From Magnetococcales bacterium (lineage in GTDB: Bacteria; Pseudomonadota; Magnetococcia; Magnetococcales; Magnetaquicoccaceae), in assembly GCA_015231375.1 (NCBI GenBank), contig JADGBT010000001.1, positions 124,001 through 188,000 of the forward strand: a stretch of 64,000 nucleotides of DNA, in the 5' to 3' direction. Positions 51,684-60,953 of the stretch are shown in pieces (position 1 is the stretch's first letter; the number at the start of each line of letters is the position of its first letter). A model generated the notes under the pieces. That model ran no database searches, was not told where the DNA came from, and was given only the letters and a program-made list of their open reading frames with translations. The position numbers were made by a program, and so were the translations under genes.

Positions 51684-53366
51684 TCACATCTCCATGACGA
51701 GTGGAAAGACCGCCGGGCGGCGTCCCAGGCGTTTCTTGAAGAAGCGGCGCAGGGCGCGCTGGGCGATTTCGGCTGCGCCCACCACCTCGTCGTCGGAAAA
51801 GTCCATGCCCTTGGAGCCCAGGGCCAGAGCGGCTTCGACCGCATCCTTGGCCTCTTCCAGGAGGTCGAGGTTTTCGTCTTCGTAGACTACGCCACGGGTG
51901 AGCAGTTCGGGTCTTTGGAGTATCTCGCCGCCGGCTTTGGCGATGACCAGCACTACCACGACCATGCCGTCTTCGGACAGATGCAGCCGGTCGCGCAGCA
52001 CGATATCTCCCACATCCCCCACGCCTTTGCCATCGACGAAGACGCGACCGCAGGGAATGGTGCCGTCGAGGCTCAGGGAGTCGCGGGTCAACAGGGCGCG
52101 GTCGCCGTTTTCGAGCACCAGAGAGTTGGTTTCCGGGATGCCCAGGCCCAGGGCCAGATCCCGATGGTTTTGCAGATGGCGCCGTTCCCCGTGGATCGGA
52201 ATGAAGAATTTGGGACGGGTCAATGCCAGCATCAGTTTCAGATCCTCGCGGGGGGCGTGTCCGGAGACGTGGACTTCCGGCAGGATCTTTTCGTGGATCA
52301 CCTCGGCGCCGCGCTTGAACAGCAGGTTGATCAGCGACCAGATGGTGCGTTCGTTGCCGGGAATGAAACGGGAGGAGAGGATCACCGTGTCTCCGGGACG
52401 GATCTGGATCTCCTGGTGTTCCCCGGAGGCGATGCGTACCAGCGAGGAGTTGGGTTCCCCCTGACTGCCGGTGGAGATGACCACCACCTGCTCCCGGGGA
52501 TAGTGGTCGAGTTTGCGGATGTCGATCAGGATGTCGTCCGGGATGTCGATGTGGCCGAGTCCCCGGGCCACGTTGACGTTGGCGAGCATGGAGCGCCCGT
52601 TGAGCAGCACCTTGCGCTTGACCGCCGCTGCGGCGTGCATGACCTGCTGGATGCGCTGGATGTTGGACGAGAACGTGGCCACCACCAGCAGTCCCTTGGC
52701 GCGTGGAAACAGTTTGGTGAACACGTCGCTGACGGTCTGTTCCGAGATGGTGGCCCCGGGGCGGTTGATGTTGGTGGAGTCCGACAGCAGGGCCAGAACC
52801 CCTTTTTCGCCCAGATGGGCGAAGGTGTACAGATCGGTGGGCAGATCGTTGACCGGGGTGTGATCGATCTTGAAATCACCCGTGTGGACAATGGTGCCCA
52901 GAGGCGTGCGGATGGCCAGCGCCGAGGAGTCCACGATGGAGTGGGTCACGTGGACAAAGGTGATGTTGAATGGTCCCACCTGCAACGGCTGCCGATGTTT
53001 GGTTTCGATCATGTCGGCCTGACCCAGCAGACCGTGCTCGCGGAATTTGCCTTCCAGCAGGCCCAGGGTCATGGCGGTGCCGTAGATCGGAACCTGGAGG
53101 ATGGGCCAGATGTAGGGCATGGCGCCGATGTGGTCTTCGTGACCGTGGGTCAGGACGATTCCCACCACCCGTTCGCGGTTTTCCACCAGAAAGCGGGCGT
53201 CCGGAATGATGAAATCCACGCCCGGCGTGTCCGGAGAGGGAAAGGTGAGGCCGCAATCGACCACGAGCAGTTTGTTCTCATAGCCATAGACCATGAGGTT
53301 CATGCCGATTTCACCCAGTCCCCCCAGTGGCATGATCTCCAGGGGAGCGGGGGGCTGACGGTTCAT
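51684..53366 (-). CDS. Ribonuclease J
   Basis: Beta-CASP metallo-lactamase ribonuclease for mRNA turnover and rRNA maturation; 560 residues. Metal site HGHEDH (H74-H79), then HTGDFKIDHTPV, LLSDSTNINRPG and the late VHVSGHAPREDL and PIHGERRHL motifs. It is the full-length form with a C-terminal domain. It starts within the tatC stop (ATGA overlap). RNase J is typical of Firmicutes, alphaproteobacteria and a few other groups, so its presence beside RNase HII genes is a useful lineage hint. Confidence 0.95.
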   Translation of the reverse strand: MNRQPPAPLEIMPLGGLGEIGMNLMVYGYENKLLVVDCGLTFPSPDTPGVDFIIPDARFLVENRERVVGIVLTHGHEDHIGAMPYIWPILQVPIYGTAMTLGLLEGKFREHGLLGQADMIETKHRQPLQVGPFNITFVHVTHSIVDSSALAIRTPLGTIVHTGDFKIDHTPVNDLPTDLYTFAHLGEKGVLALLSDSTNINRPGATISEQTVSDVFTKLFPRAKGLLVVATFSSNIQRIQQVMHAAAAVKRKVLLNGRSMLANVNVARGLGHIDIPDDILIDIRKLDHYPREQVVVISTGSQGEPNSSLVRIASGEHQEIQIRPGDTVILSSRFIPGNERTIWSLINLLFKRGAEVIHEKILPEVHVSGHAPREDLKLMLALTRPKFFIPIHGERRHLQNHRDLALGLGIPETNSLVLENGDRALLTRDSLSLDGTIPCGRVFVDGKGVGDVGDIVLRDRLHLSEDGMVVVVLVIAKAGGEILQRPELLTRGVVYEDENLDLLEEAKDAVEAALALGSKGMDFSDDEVVGAAEIAQRALRRFFKKRLGRRPAVFPLVMEM

Positions 53367-54127
53367 TTTCCGGCCTCTTGTGTGGGGAGTGAACGTTCTT
53401 GTTCTCGTTTGCGTTCGATGCCGCGACCCAGAAAGATCGCAATCTCGTACATCAGACACATGGGCACGGCCAGCATGATCTGGGAGATGGGATCCGGTGG
53501 GGTGATGATGCCCGCGACCACGAAGGAGAGCACGATGTTGTAGCGTCTTTTGTCGGCGAGTGTCCGGGTGGTGACCACTCCTGTTTTGATCATCAGCAGC
53601 AGTCCCAGGGGCATCTCGAACACCAGTCCGAAGGAGAGCATCAGCAGCATGATCAGGCTGACGTACTCCGAAATCGACGGCATGGCGGCGATATCCGGGG
53701 TGGCAAAGCTTAAGAAGTATTTGAAGGCCATGGGAAAAACAAACACATAGGCCATGGATGCCCCCAGAAAGAACAGCGCGGGGGTCATCAGCAGAAACGG
53801 CAGAAAGGATTTCTTTTCCGATTCGTACAGTCCTGGAGCCACGAACAACCACAACTGGGAGAGGACCACCGGCGAGGCCAGCACGAATCCGGCGAAGGCC
53901 GACACCTTCAGGTAGGTGAAGAACGCCTCGTGCAGACCCGTGAAGATCATTTTGTCGTTCGGCCCCATGAGTTCCCGCAGGGGGCGGATCAGAAAGGCGA
54001 AAATCTCTTCGGAGAATCCCCAGCACAGCATGAATCCCACCAGGATGGCCAACACCGAGATCATCAGTCGGTTGCGCAGTTCGGTCAGATGGGACAACAG
54101 CGGCGCGGTATCGTTGGGTCCCATCAT
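53363..54127 (-). CDS. tatC: Twin-arginine translocase TatC
   Basis: Receptor subunit of the Tat pathway; six hydrophobic helices in 254 residues. LLSHLTELRNRLMIS at the start, then LWLFVAPGLYESEKK with the conserved glutamate region, and FGLVFEMPLGLLLM are signatures. Start overlaps the tatB stop by four bases. The pathway exports folded cofactor proteins, in keeping with the molybdenum-cofactor genes near 5 kb. Confidence 0.96.
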   Translation of the reverse strand: MMGPNDTAPLLSHLTELRNRLMISVLAILVGFMLCWGFSEEIFAFLIRPLRELMGPNDKMIFTGLHEAFFTYLKVSAFAGFVLASPVVLSQLWLFVAPGLYESEKKSFLPFLLMTPALFFLGASMAYVFVFPMAFKYFLSFATPDIAAMPSISEYVSLIMLLMLSFGLVFEMPLGLLLMIKTGVVTTRTLADKRRYNIVLSFVVAGIITPPDPISQIMLAVPMCLMYEIAIFLGRGIERKREQERSLPTQEAGK

Positions 54128-54534
54128 GGGCGGACCGGATCGTTTGGGTTGGGGGTCGAAGGCGTCGAGGCCGGACCGGCGGGCTGTCCGGGGGAGTCGG
54201 CGGACCGGGGCGTGGTCGGTTGCGCGGGCGTCGAGGCCGGACCGGCGGGCTGTCCGGGGGAGTCGGCGGACCGGGGCGTGGTCGGTTCCACGGGGTGGGG
54301 AAGCGCTTGGGGCAGAACCGGTGGCGCGGGCGGCGGGGTATAGTGGGAACTCTCCCGCATTTTGGCTTCCATGTCTTCCATGTGGACGCTCTCGCGGACA
54401 TCGCTCACGATTCGCTGGAACTGACGGATCAGGCGCGCGAGTCCACGGGCCACCTCCGGCAGTTTGTCGGGTCCGATGACCAGCAGCGCCACCACCAGGA
54501 TGACAAAGAATTCAAACCAGCTGAGTCCAAACAT
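54124..54534 (-). CDS. tatB: Twin-arginine translocase TatB, with proline-rich repeat tail
   Basis: 136 residues. N-terminal helix FGLSWFEFFVILVVALLVIGPDKLPEVARGL with the TatB glutamate in place and the GPxKLP hinge, then an amphipathic helix. The tail is proline/serine-rich and contains a 22-residue duplication. Order tatA-tatB-tatC is standard. Confidence 0.94.
   Translation of the reverse strand: MFGLSWFEFFVILVVALLVIGPDKLPEVARGLARLIRQFQRIVSDVRESVHMEDMEAKMRESSHYTPPPAPPVLPQALPHPVEPTTPRSADSPGQPAGPASTPAQPTTPRSADSPGQPAGPASTPSTPNPNDPVRP
54161..54287 (-). repeat. 66-bp tandem duplication in tatB
   Basis: The 61-base segment 54161-54221 recurs without change at 54227-54287, a 66-base period. 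In protein it doubles the block TPRSADSPGQPAGPAST. Perfect identity suggests a recent event. Confidence 0.93.
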
Positions 54535-54564
54535 GGAGCCTCACTTGTCGTGGCAGACGACGAT

Positions 54565-54807
54565 TCAGGTGGCGTCCCGTTTGGCCTGACCCTCGATGGT
54601 CTGAGCGGTGGTGGCGGCAGTGGCGGCGGCGATGTTTTCTTCCGGTTTGGCAGGTTCTTCCGGGGGATCTTTGTCGTTGTTCATGGCGTCTTTGAAGCTT
54701 TTGACCCCTTGTCCCAGATCACGCATCACGGCAGGGAGTTTGCCCGCTCCGAAAACGACCAGAACGATCACCAGAATGATCAACAAGTGAGAAGTGCTCA
54801 ATCCCAT
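54565..54807 (-). CDS. tatA: Twin-arginine translocase TatA
   Basis: 80-residue pore-forming subunit: one helix ([21 protein letters not shown]), the FGAGKLP hinge and an amphipathic helix ([12 protein letters not shown]). The acidic alanine/threonine-rich tail is usual. First gene of tatABC; the upstream gap to ccmI is 166 bases and holds the likely promoter. Confidence 0.95.
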   Translation of the reverse strand: MGLSTSHLLIILVIVLVVFGAGKLPAVMRDLGQGVKSFKDAMNNDKDPPEEPAKPEENIAAATAATTAQTIEGQAKRDAT

Positions 54808-54973
54808 GAACGTGTTACTCCTTGGTGTGAAGGGTTTGAGAGAACGTCACGCGGAATCCGGCATGGATGGCCGCTCATGGTTTCGTTTGGTTGCAACTAT
54901 GCGAATCGTTTCCCATGATACCCGAACAGGGCCGTCGGCACCAGGATTCCTCGCACAAAGGCTGTGGTGGTGG

Positions 54974-55852
54974 TTACGGCGCGCCGGCCTGGGCCATGGC
55001 CTGTTCCACGGTTTTCAGGGCCTGGGAATCCGCAGGCAGCAGGGATTTGAGGCGGGTCCAGTGGCTCAGGGCCTTGTCGCGCTCTCCTGCCCGGAAGGCG
55101 GCTCCACCCAGCAGCCACAGGGCTTCGGGATGGTCGGGATGCTGGGTCAGCAGGGCTTGCAGACGGTCGATGCCTCCCCGGTTTTTGAGCGGATCCGGGC
55201 TTTGCAGTTCCAACTCTCCCAGGGCCACGCGGGCGTCCACCGCGTCGGGCTGGCGGGTGAGGATGTGGGCATAGGCGGCCATGGCGTCGTCTGGACGGTC
55301 CATCACCACGTAGGAGCGGGCCAGACGCGTCCAGCCGGGAATGTCGTCGGGGGTGGATTTCAGCCGCTGGGCGGCCTGTTCCACCATGATGGCGATGTCG
55401 CGGGAGGTGACCGCTTGCCCGCTGGCCGGGGCGATCTCCCGGGGTGTGCCCATCAGCAGATACATCAGACCCGCCAGCAGACTGGTGAACAGCATGACCC
55501 CGATGGCCATGGCGATATCCAGCGGACCTTTCGGGGTCGCGGTGGCGAGCATGGCCCCACGGGAGGCTGTTGGAGCGGGGGTTTTTTCCAAGGCGTCCAG
55601 CCGGGGCAGCAGTTCCGCCAGTTCCTGTTCCAGGGAGACGCGGCTGGCGCGGCTGATGGGGTCCGGGTCGCCTTCCAGCTCGATCTCCTTGAGCTGCATC
55701 AGCAGTCCATCGCGCCGGGCCGCCAGTTCCTGACCCGGATCCCCCTCCAGACCCGCCGGCAACGGATCACCTCCACGCCGGGAGAAGACAGGATAAAACA
55801 CACCGACCAACGCGGTGATCAACAGGGCGGGAAGGATCCAGATCCAGCTCAT
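54974..55852 (-). CDS. ccmI: Cytochrome c biogenesis protein CcmI (CycH)
   Basis: Membrane chaperone that holds apocytochrome c for heme attachment in system I. Two membrane helices (about residues 3-20 and 113-136) flank a heptad-rich loop (ELAARRDGLLMQLKEIELEG). The C-terminal periplasmic half has TPR units (GWTRLARSYVVMDRPDDAMA, EALWLLGGAAFRAGERDKAL). 292 residues, shorter than the two-domain E. coli CcmH. Other ccm genes are absent. It supports c-type cytochromes such as those at 4.7 and 35.5 kb. Confidence 0.85.
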   Translation of the reverse strand: MSWIWILPALLITALVGVFYPVFSRRGGDPLPAGLEGDPGQELAARRDGLLMQLKEIELEGDPDPISRASRVSLEQELAELLPRLDALEKTPAPTASRGAMLATATPKGPLDIAMAIGVMLFTSLLAGLMYLLMGTPREIAPASGQAVTSRDIAIMVEQAAQRLKSTPDDIPGWTRLARSYVVMDRPDDAMAAYAHILTRQPDAVDARVALGELELQSPDPLKNRGGIDRLQALLTQHPDHPEALWLLGGAAFRAGERDKALSHWTRLKSLLPADSQALKTVEQAMAQAGAP

Positions 55853-56024
55853 GGGTGGTGTCTCTTGTTCGTCTTGGAGAAAGGGGAAACCGGTTCGGGG
55901 TGTCGTGTTTTTTTTAAAGCACAGGGGGGCCGGTTTCTCGGTCGATGCGATACGTTCAGACTACCCCGTTTCGTTTGATCCGGCAAGTTTCCGTTCCGTT
56001 CCGTCTCCGTCGGGTCTGCCGGGG

Positions 56025-56720
56025 TCAGCGGGAGGCCGGGGGCATGGCCTGGATCCGTTCCAGCTCTTCCAGGCTGCCCAGCAGCAAGAGACGGTCTTCG
56101 GCGCGCAGACGGGTTTCCGGTGGCGGATTGAGCCGCACCGGATCCAGGGGTTGGCTGGCGCCGTGCTCGTGGGCCGGACGGATGCCGATCAGACTGACCC
56201 CGTGACGGGTGCGCAGTGCCACTCCCCCCAGGGTTTGACCGGCGAATGGCGCCGGGCAGGGGATGTCGATCAGGGCCGCGTGGTTGCCCAGGGGGATGTG
56301 TTCCGCCAGATCCGGGTGCATCAGCCGGTTGGCGATGCGCAAGGCCATGTCCCGCTGGGGAAAGATCGCCTCCGTGGAGCCCAAGGCGCGGATCGCTTCG
56401 GCTTCGTTGTCCGAATCCACCTGGGCCAGAATCCGGGGCACCCCGTGTTTGTGCAGGGCGTGGGTGGCCAGCACCGTGATGTCGAAATGACGCCGGATGG
56501 CCACGATGGCGCAATCCACGTCATAAGCGCCGATGGAGTGCATGGCGTCGTCGTCCAGGGTGTCGCAGCAGATGGCCCGGCTCACCCGGTCGCGCACCCG
56601 GTTGACCCGCTCTTCGGAGCAGTCCACGGCCAACACCTCAGCACCCCCTTCCGCCAGGGCTAGGGCCGCCTGCCGCCCGAAGGTGCCCAGTCCCACCACC
56701 AGAAAATTTTTCGTGATCAT
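56025..56720 (-). CDS. Potassium-channel regulator KtrA/TrkA family
   Basis: 231-residue cytoplasmic RCK protein with NAD-binding fold: NFLVVGLGTFGRQAALALAE and a D at the end of the second strand, followed by a TrkA-C domain (VALRTRHGVSLIGIRP). It gates the membrane partner encoded by the next gene. The gap to that gene's stop is 15 bases. Confidence 0.9.
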   Translation of the reverse strand: MITKNFLVVGLGTFGRQAALALAEGGAEVLAVDCSEERVNRVRDRVSRAICCDTLDDDAMHSIGAYDVDCAIVAIRRHFDITVLATHALHKHGVPRILAQVDSDNEAEAIRALGSTEAIFPQRDMALRIANRLMHPDLAEHIPLGNHAALIDIPCPAPFAGQTLGGVALRTRHGVSLIGIRPAHEHGASQPLDPVRLNPPPETRLRAEDRLLLLGSLEELERIQAMPPASR

Positions 56721-56735
56721 GTTGTTGCCTCCTGG

Positions 56736-58139
56736 TCAACCGAGGTTGACCGGTTCTTCCGGATAGGAGTAGCGTACCTGTCGGGTCTCTCCGAGCAGGA
56801 CCGTGGCCACCAGCAGCGGTCCCAGGCGACCGATGAACATCAGCGCGATCAACACCCCTTTGCCGGTTGCGCTCAACGCGGGGGTCAACCCGGTGGACAG
56901 CCCCACGGTCCCCAGGGCCGATACCGTTTCAAACAGATAGGCCAAAAAAGGGTTGCCCGTGGTCTCCTGAAAGGTGCGTCCGCCCCCTTCGCTCAATTGC
57001 AACGCCAAAAAACCGCAGGCCGTCACCAGCAGATAACCGGTGACGATCCACACCGCCCTCGATACCGTCTCGTCGGAGAGGCTGCGTTCCAGGCATTCGA
57101 CCTTGGGCCGGTTGCGGGCGCGGGAGCGCAGCAGGGCGTGACAGACCGCCAGAGTGGTGGTTTTGATGCCGCCGGCGGTGGATCCGGGAGAGCCGCCGAT
57201 GAACATCAACACGATCACCAGCAACAAGGTGGTGTTGGTGAGTTGATCCATGGCCACGGTGTTGAACCCGGCGGTGCGACTGCTGACCGAAAGAAACAGG
57301 CTTTCGAGGATTTTGGCTTCCGCCGTGGCGCCCATGGCGCGGGGGTTGTGCCATTCCGCCAGCAGGATGGTTCCGCACCCCAGCAGGATCAACAGCAGCG
57401 AGGTGCGCAACACCAGTCGGGAGTGGAGGGAAAGACGCCGTGGCGTGCCCGCCAGCCGGGTCTTGAGATGACCCGGCAGTTCCGCCACCACCACGAAACC
57501 CAATCCTCCCAGCACGATCAAACTCATGATCGCCCCATTGACCCCCCAGTCGTTCCGATAGCGCATCAGGTTGTCTCCCAGCAGACTGAATCCGGCGTTG
57601 CAGAAGGCGGAAACCGCGTGAAACACCGCCATCCACAACGCCTCGGCCCCGGGAAACTCCTGGGCGAAGCGTTGCCACAACACCAAAGTGCCCAGCAGTT
57701 CCGCCACCAGGGTGAAAACCAGGATGATCCCCAGCAGACGATGGGGCGGAATCCGGGCCAGTTGGCCATGGGCGGTTTCCACCAGCAGACGTTGGGAGAT
57801 TTCCACTCCGCTGCGTCTGTTACGCAGACGGGTGATGAAAAAGGTGGAAAAGGTCAGAATGCCCAGGCCTCCCACCTGGATCAACACCACCAGGATCCCC
57901 TGTCCGGTGGCCGAAAAGGTGGTGCCTGTGTCCACCACGCTCAATCCGGTGACGCAGACCGCCGAGGTGGCGGTAAACAGGGCGTCGATCCAGGCGATCG
58001 CCACCGATTCGTTTTGGTGGCTTGCGGGCAGATGCAGCAGTACCGCCCCCAAAAGAATGGTCCCCAGAAACGAGGACAACAAAAGCCGGGCCGTGGTGTA
58101 GGCGTTGGCCGGCGGGGTGGGGGGCGCGGCGTGATCCAT
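56736..58139 (-). CDS. Potassium-uptake membrane subunit KtrB/TrkH family
   Basis: 467 residues with eight or more hydrophobic helices and four selectivity loops of the K-transporter type: TSAVCVTGLSVVDTGTTF, AFCNAGFSLL, GGSPGSTAGGIKTT and LGTVGLSTGLTP. All keep the key glycines. It pairs with the KtrA-like gene downstream. Potassium uptake matters for turgor. The upstream gene on this strand is the TPR-protein pair. Confidence 0.92.
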   Translation of the reverse strand: MDHAAPPTPPANAYTTARLLLSSFLGTILLGAVLLHLPASHQNESVAIAWIDALFTATSAVCVTGLSVVDTGTTFSATGQGILVVLIQVGGLGILTFSTFFITRLRNRRSGVEISQRLLVETAHGQLARIPPHRLLGIILVFTLVAELLGTLVLWQRFAQEFPGAEALWMAVFHAVSAFCNAGFSLLGDNLMRYRNDWGVNGAIMSLIVLGGLGFVVVAELPGHLKTRLAGTPRRLSLHSRLVLRTSLLLILLGCGTILLAEWHNPRAMGATAEAKILESLFLSVSSRTAGFNTVAMDQLTNTTLLLVIVLMFIGGSPGSTAGGIKTTTLAVCHALLRSRARNRPKVECLERSLSDETVSRAVWIVTGYLLVTACGFLALQLSEGGGRTFQETTGNPFLAYLFETVSALGTVGLSTGLTPALSATGKGVLIALMFIGRLGPLLVATVLLGETRQVRYSYPEEPVNLG

Positions 58140-58161
58140 GGGTCTTCCTTGGGTGGGGCGG

Positions 58162-58377
58162 TTACCAGGAGATCCGGAACCGCTTCAGACCCGAACTCAC
58201 TGGATCCAGCAACGCGGCGGGCGTCGGTCGCGGGGGCGAGCCGTTCCAGGGGCCGTGGGCCAGCAGGGCGGCAAGTTCCGGAGGATCGGTCTCGAAGAGT
58301 TGTCGCGCCAGCCGTTCCCGCAGGGCGTCGCGGTTTTCCGGCGACGGCGGAGAGGAGGAGAGTTCGAGGGGATTCAT
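58162..58377 (-). CDS. 71-residue protein coupled to the large TPR-like gene
   Basis: Unrecognised. It begins MNPLELSSSPPSPENRDALR and has a helical RERLARQLF segment and a proline-rich end. ATG at 58377 overlaps the stop of the preceding large gene by four bases, which points to co-translation. No membrane helix or cysteine. A partner peptide of the large protein is the natural guess. Confidence 0.55.
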   Translation of the reverse strand: MNPLELSSSPPSPENRDALRERLARQLFETDPPELAALLAHGPWNGSPPRPTPAALLDPVSSGLKRFRISW

Positions 58378-60821
58378 TCGGTCATCAGATCCATTTCCAG
58401 TTGTCGGGGGATGGGAGGTGAGCGTCGGTGCCCGGAGCGCCGGGGAGGCTTCAACTTGAAGGCCCGATCCAGCAGATAGCCCAGAACCGCCGGTCCGCGT
58501 TGACCGAATTCGGTGGGGGCCAGGGTTTCCAGCAGCCGGTTGCGGGTCTCCCGGATGGCGTTTTCGTCTTGCGGAGAGCGTATTTCGTCGCGCAGTCGGG
58601 TGCGCAGTTCCCGCAGCAGCTTGTTTTCCAACGGCTTGGGAATTCGCGCCGGAGACAGGGGCACGCTGCGCAATGGATCGAAGGGGTGCCGGTCGGCGGG
58701 GATGGCCAGCAGGGCGTGAATCATGGCGGCGGTGGCGGGATCCTTGTCTTGGAGCTCCTCCTTGGCGGCCAGCAGACGTTGAAAATCGTCGTCCAGCAGT
58801 CGCCAGGGCTGGTTTTCGCATTGGCCTTTGGCCCGGTAACAGGTGAAAACCGGTTCATCCGGCCACCGTTTTTCCGCGACCCGGGCGTACAGGGCCAGCA
58901 GGGCGTGGCGGCGGGTCAACGACAGCGCCTCGCAGAGCAGACGGCTCTCCCCGGAGTCGAAGCTCAGTTTGGCCCCGGCGCGGAAATAACCGGAAAGCAG
59001 GGTGATGGCTTCGCTGGTGGCGTCCGGCTGGGTGGGAAAGGAACGGGTGATGATGCCCGCCAGAGTCACCAGTTCCTCCCGGTTGGGCGTCAGTCCGTCG
59101 CAGCGGATCAGGTCGCGGCGGAAGCCGTCCAGAATCAGCGGCGGAACCCGCAGAATGGAGGCCTCCAGGAAAGCCTTGACCGCGTGTACCGCCTTTTGCA
59201 ACGCCTGCTGGCGTCCTTTTTCCAGGATCTCTTCCCCCCGGTCCGGATCCCCGGCGAGAAATTCCAGCATGGCCGCCAGAAGTCCCAGGGGCTGGGATCC
59301 TTCCGCCCGCAGCCGTTCGGCTCGCAGCAGTTCGCGACGGGCCACGGCGAACTCCCCTTCCAGAATCCGTTTGCGGGCGTGTTGCAGATGCGCGCTCAAG
59401 CGGGTGGCGAGAATGTCGTCATGGCCGGGATTGAGGGTGTGGATGCGACGCGCCATCCCTGACGCCTTCTTGAAACTCCCCTTTTCCATGGCGGCGGCCA
59501 TGGCGAAGGCCAGAATGCCTTCGTCGTCGGGAAACCGTCGCGCCGCCTGGTCCGCCAGACGGTGGAACGTGGCCCGCTCCCGTCCCAGACGGTTGCGGGT
59601 GTGGAGCAGTTCCTGCCAAGTGGGCTTGTGGTCCGGATCGTATTCCAGACTCTTTTCCAGATACTGGAGAATCTGGGGCGTGGACGGATGGGCCTCGCGT
59701 TGCTCCAGTTGGGCCATGCGCCGGTACAGCAGGGCGATTCTGAGCCGGTTTTCTTCGCTTTCTGGACTGTTTTCCAGCAACGACAGACATTTGCGCCAAT
59801 AGCCCACCGCCTTGGCGAAGGAGCGTTGCCGCTCGTGATGCAACGCGAACAGCCGTTCCCGTTCCAGCTCCTCCAAAGGCCCGAGCTTCTTTTCAAAGGA
59901 ACTGCGGGATTCCAGGCTCTCCGGCAGCAGATTCAGACAGGCGGCGCGGGTCTGGGCGCGGGGCAGCCACTCCGCGTGGTTCAACAGCAGCTCCAGCAGT
60001 CGGCCCGGCGGCGTGGTGCGCTCCAGCTTGAGCAGCAGCTTGATCCATTTCTCCTGGGCGCCGCACAAGCGCGCTCCGGTGGCCCGCTCTTCCATCGGCA
60101 GTTCCAGCAGCAGCGCCACCCGCTGTTCGGGAGGCAGGGCCCTGGCCCGGGCCAAAGCCGCCAAAGGCGCGAAGGGAGAAGAGTCGGGAATCTCCGCCAG
60201 CAGACCCAGAATCCGTTCCGGAGCCTGGATGGGGGTCATCAGGCTTTCCAGGACGCGACGACAGGCCAGAAACGGAGAATCCACCCCGATGGGGGTCAAC
60301 AGGGTCTGAACCAGCAACTCTTCTCCCCGCTCCAGGGCCTGCATGGCCTGATGCAAGGGGGTGGCGTGGTGCCAGGGGGCGAGATTCCAGGGGGGCAGCA
60401 GTCGGGATTCGGCGTCGGCGGTGAGGGCGGCTGCGGCAAACAGCTCCCGGGTCAAAGACCACAACGCCGGATGATCGTAGCGCAGCACCGATTCATGGGT
60501 CATGAAATGGCGCGCGCCCCTGGGATATTGTCGGGCGTTGATCATCCACACCAGCGGAGTGGCCGGATGCAGAGGGGTCGCGTTCCCCTGGCGGGTGGCC
60601 CGCTCCCACAACAGCAGCGCCTCTTTGAACATCCCTTTGGCCGCGAGCTCCCGCGCCCGGTCCAGGGTGGATTCGTGCGACTCCGCAGAGCGTTCCGGCG
60701 GAAAGCACTCCGGTGCGCGGGCGCGTTTGCTCAGGGTCTTTTTGGCCATGGGCCGGCTTTCCGGATGGAACGGATCACGCTCCGGATGCAGGCCCTGGGG
60801 TACGGTCGGGTTGGTTTCCAT
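58374..60821 (-). CDS. Large TPR-like helical repeat protein of unknown function
   Basis: About 815 residues with no membrane helix. A basic, serine-rich N-terminus is followed by long stretches of helical pairs, for example ARELAAKGMFKEALLLWERA, KSLEYDPDHKPTWQELL and ASGMARRIHTLNPGHDD, in the TPR style. The C-terminal third is arginine-rich and ends IPRQLEMDLMTE. The start is ambiguous: ATG 60821 or 60749 (MAKKTL) both suit. A scaffold or assembly role is suggested by the fold only. It is followed by the coupled 71-residue gene. Confidence 0.75.
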   Translation of the reverse strand: METNPTVPQGLHPERDPFHPESRPMAKKTLSKRARAPECFPPERSAESHESTLDRARELAAKGMFKEALLLWERATRQGNATPLHPATPLVWMINARQYPRGARHFMTHESVLRYDHPALWSLTRELFAAAALTADAESRLLPPWNLAPWHHATPLHQAMQALERGEELLVQTLLTPIGVDSPFLACRRVLESLMTPIQAPERILGLLAEIPDSSPFAPLAALARARALPPEQRVALLLELPMEERATGARLCGAQEKWIKLLLKLERTTPPGRLLELLLNHAEWLPRAQTRAACLNLLPESLESRSSFEKKLGPLEELERERLFALHHERQRSFAKAVGYWRKCLSLLENSPESEENRLRIALLYRRMAQLEQREAHPSTPQILQYLEKSLEYDPDHKPTWQELLHTRNRLGRERATFHRLADQAARRFPDDEGILAFAMAAAMEKGSFKKASGMARRIHTLNPGHDDILATRLSAHLQHARKRILEGEFAVARRELLRAERLRAEGSQPLGLLAAMLEFLAGDPDRGEEILEKGRQQALQKAVHAVKAFLEASILRVPPLILDGFRRDLIRCDGLTPNREELVTLAGIITRSFPTQPDATSEAITLLSGYFRAGAKLSFDSGESRLLCEALSLTRRHALLALYARVAEKRWPDEPVFTCYRAKGQCENQPWRLLDDDFQRLLAAKEELQDKDPATAAMIHALLAIPADRHPFDPLRSVPLSPARIPKPLENKLLRELRTRLRDEIRSPQDENAIRETRNRLLETLAPTEFGQRGPAVLGYLLDRAFKLKPPRRSGHRRSPPIPRQLEMDLMTE

Positions 60822-60953
60822 GGTCGATTCGGCAAACCGTCTTTTCGCGTTGGAATGACACCAAGTCACCTGGTTCCCTTGGGTGAGGGTAGGTCTTGAA
60901 AAAAACGTGCCAGAACGAATGAAGTGGATGCTTTTTGTCGGTCGGAGGGCGTG

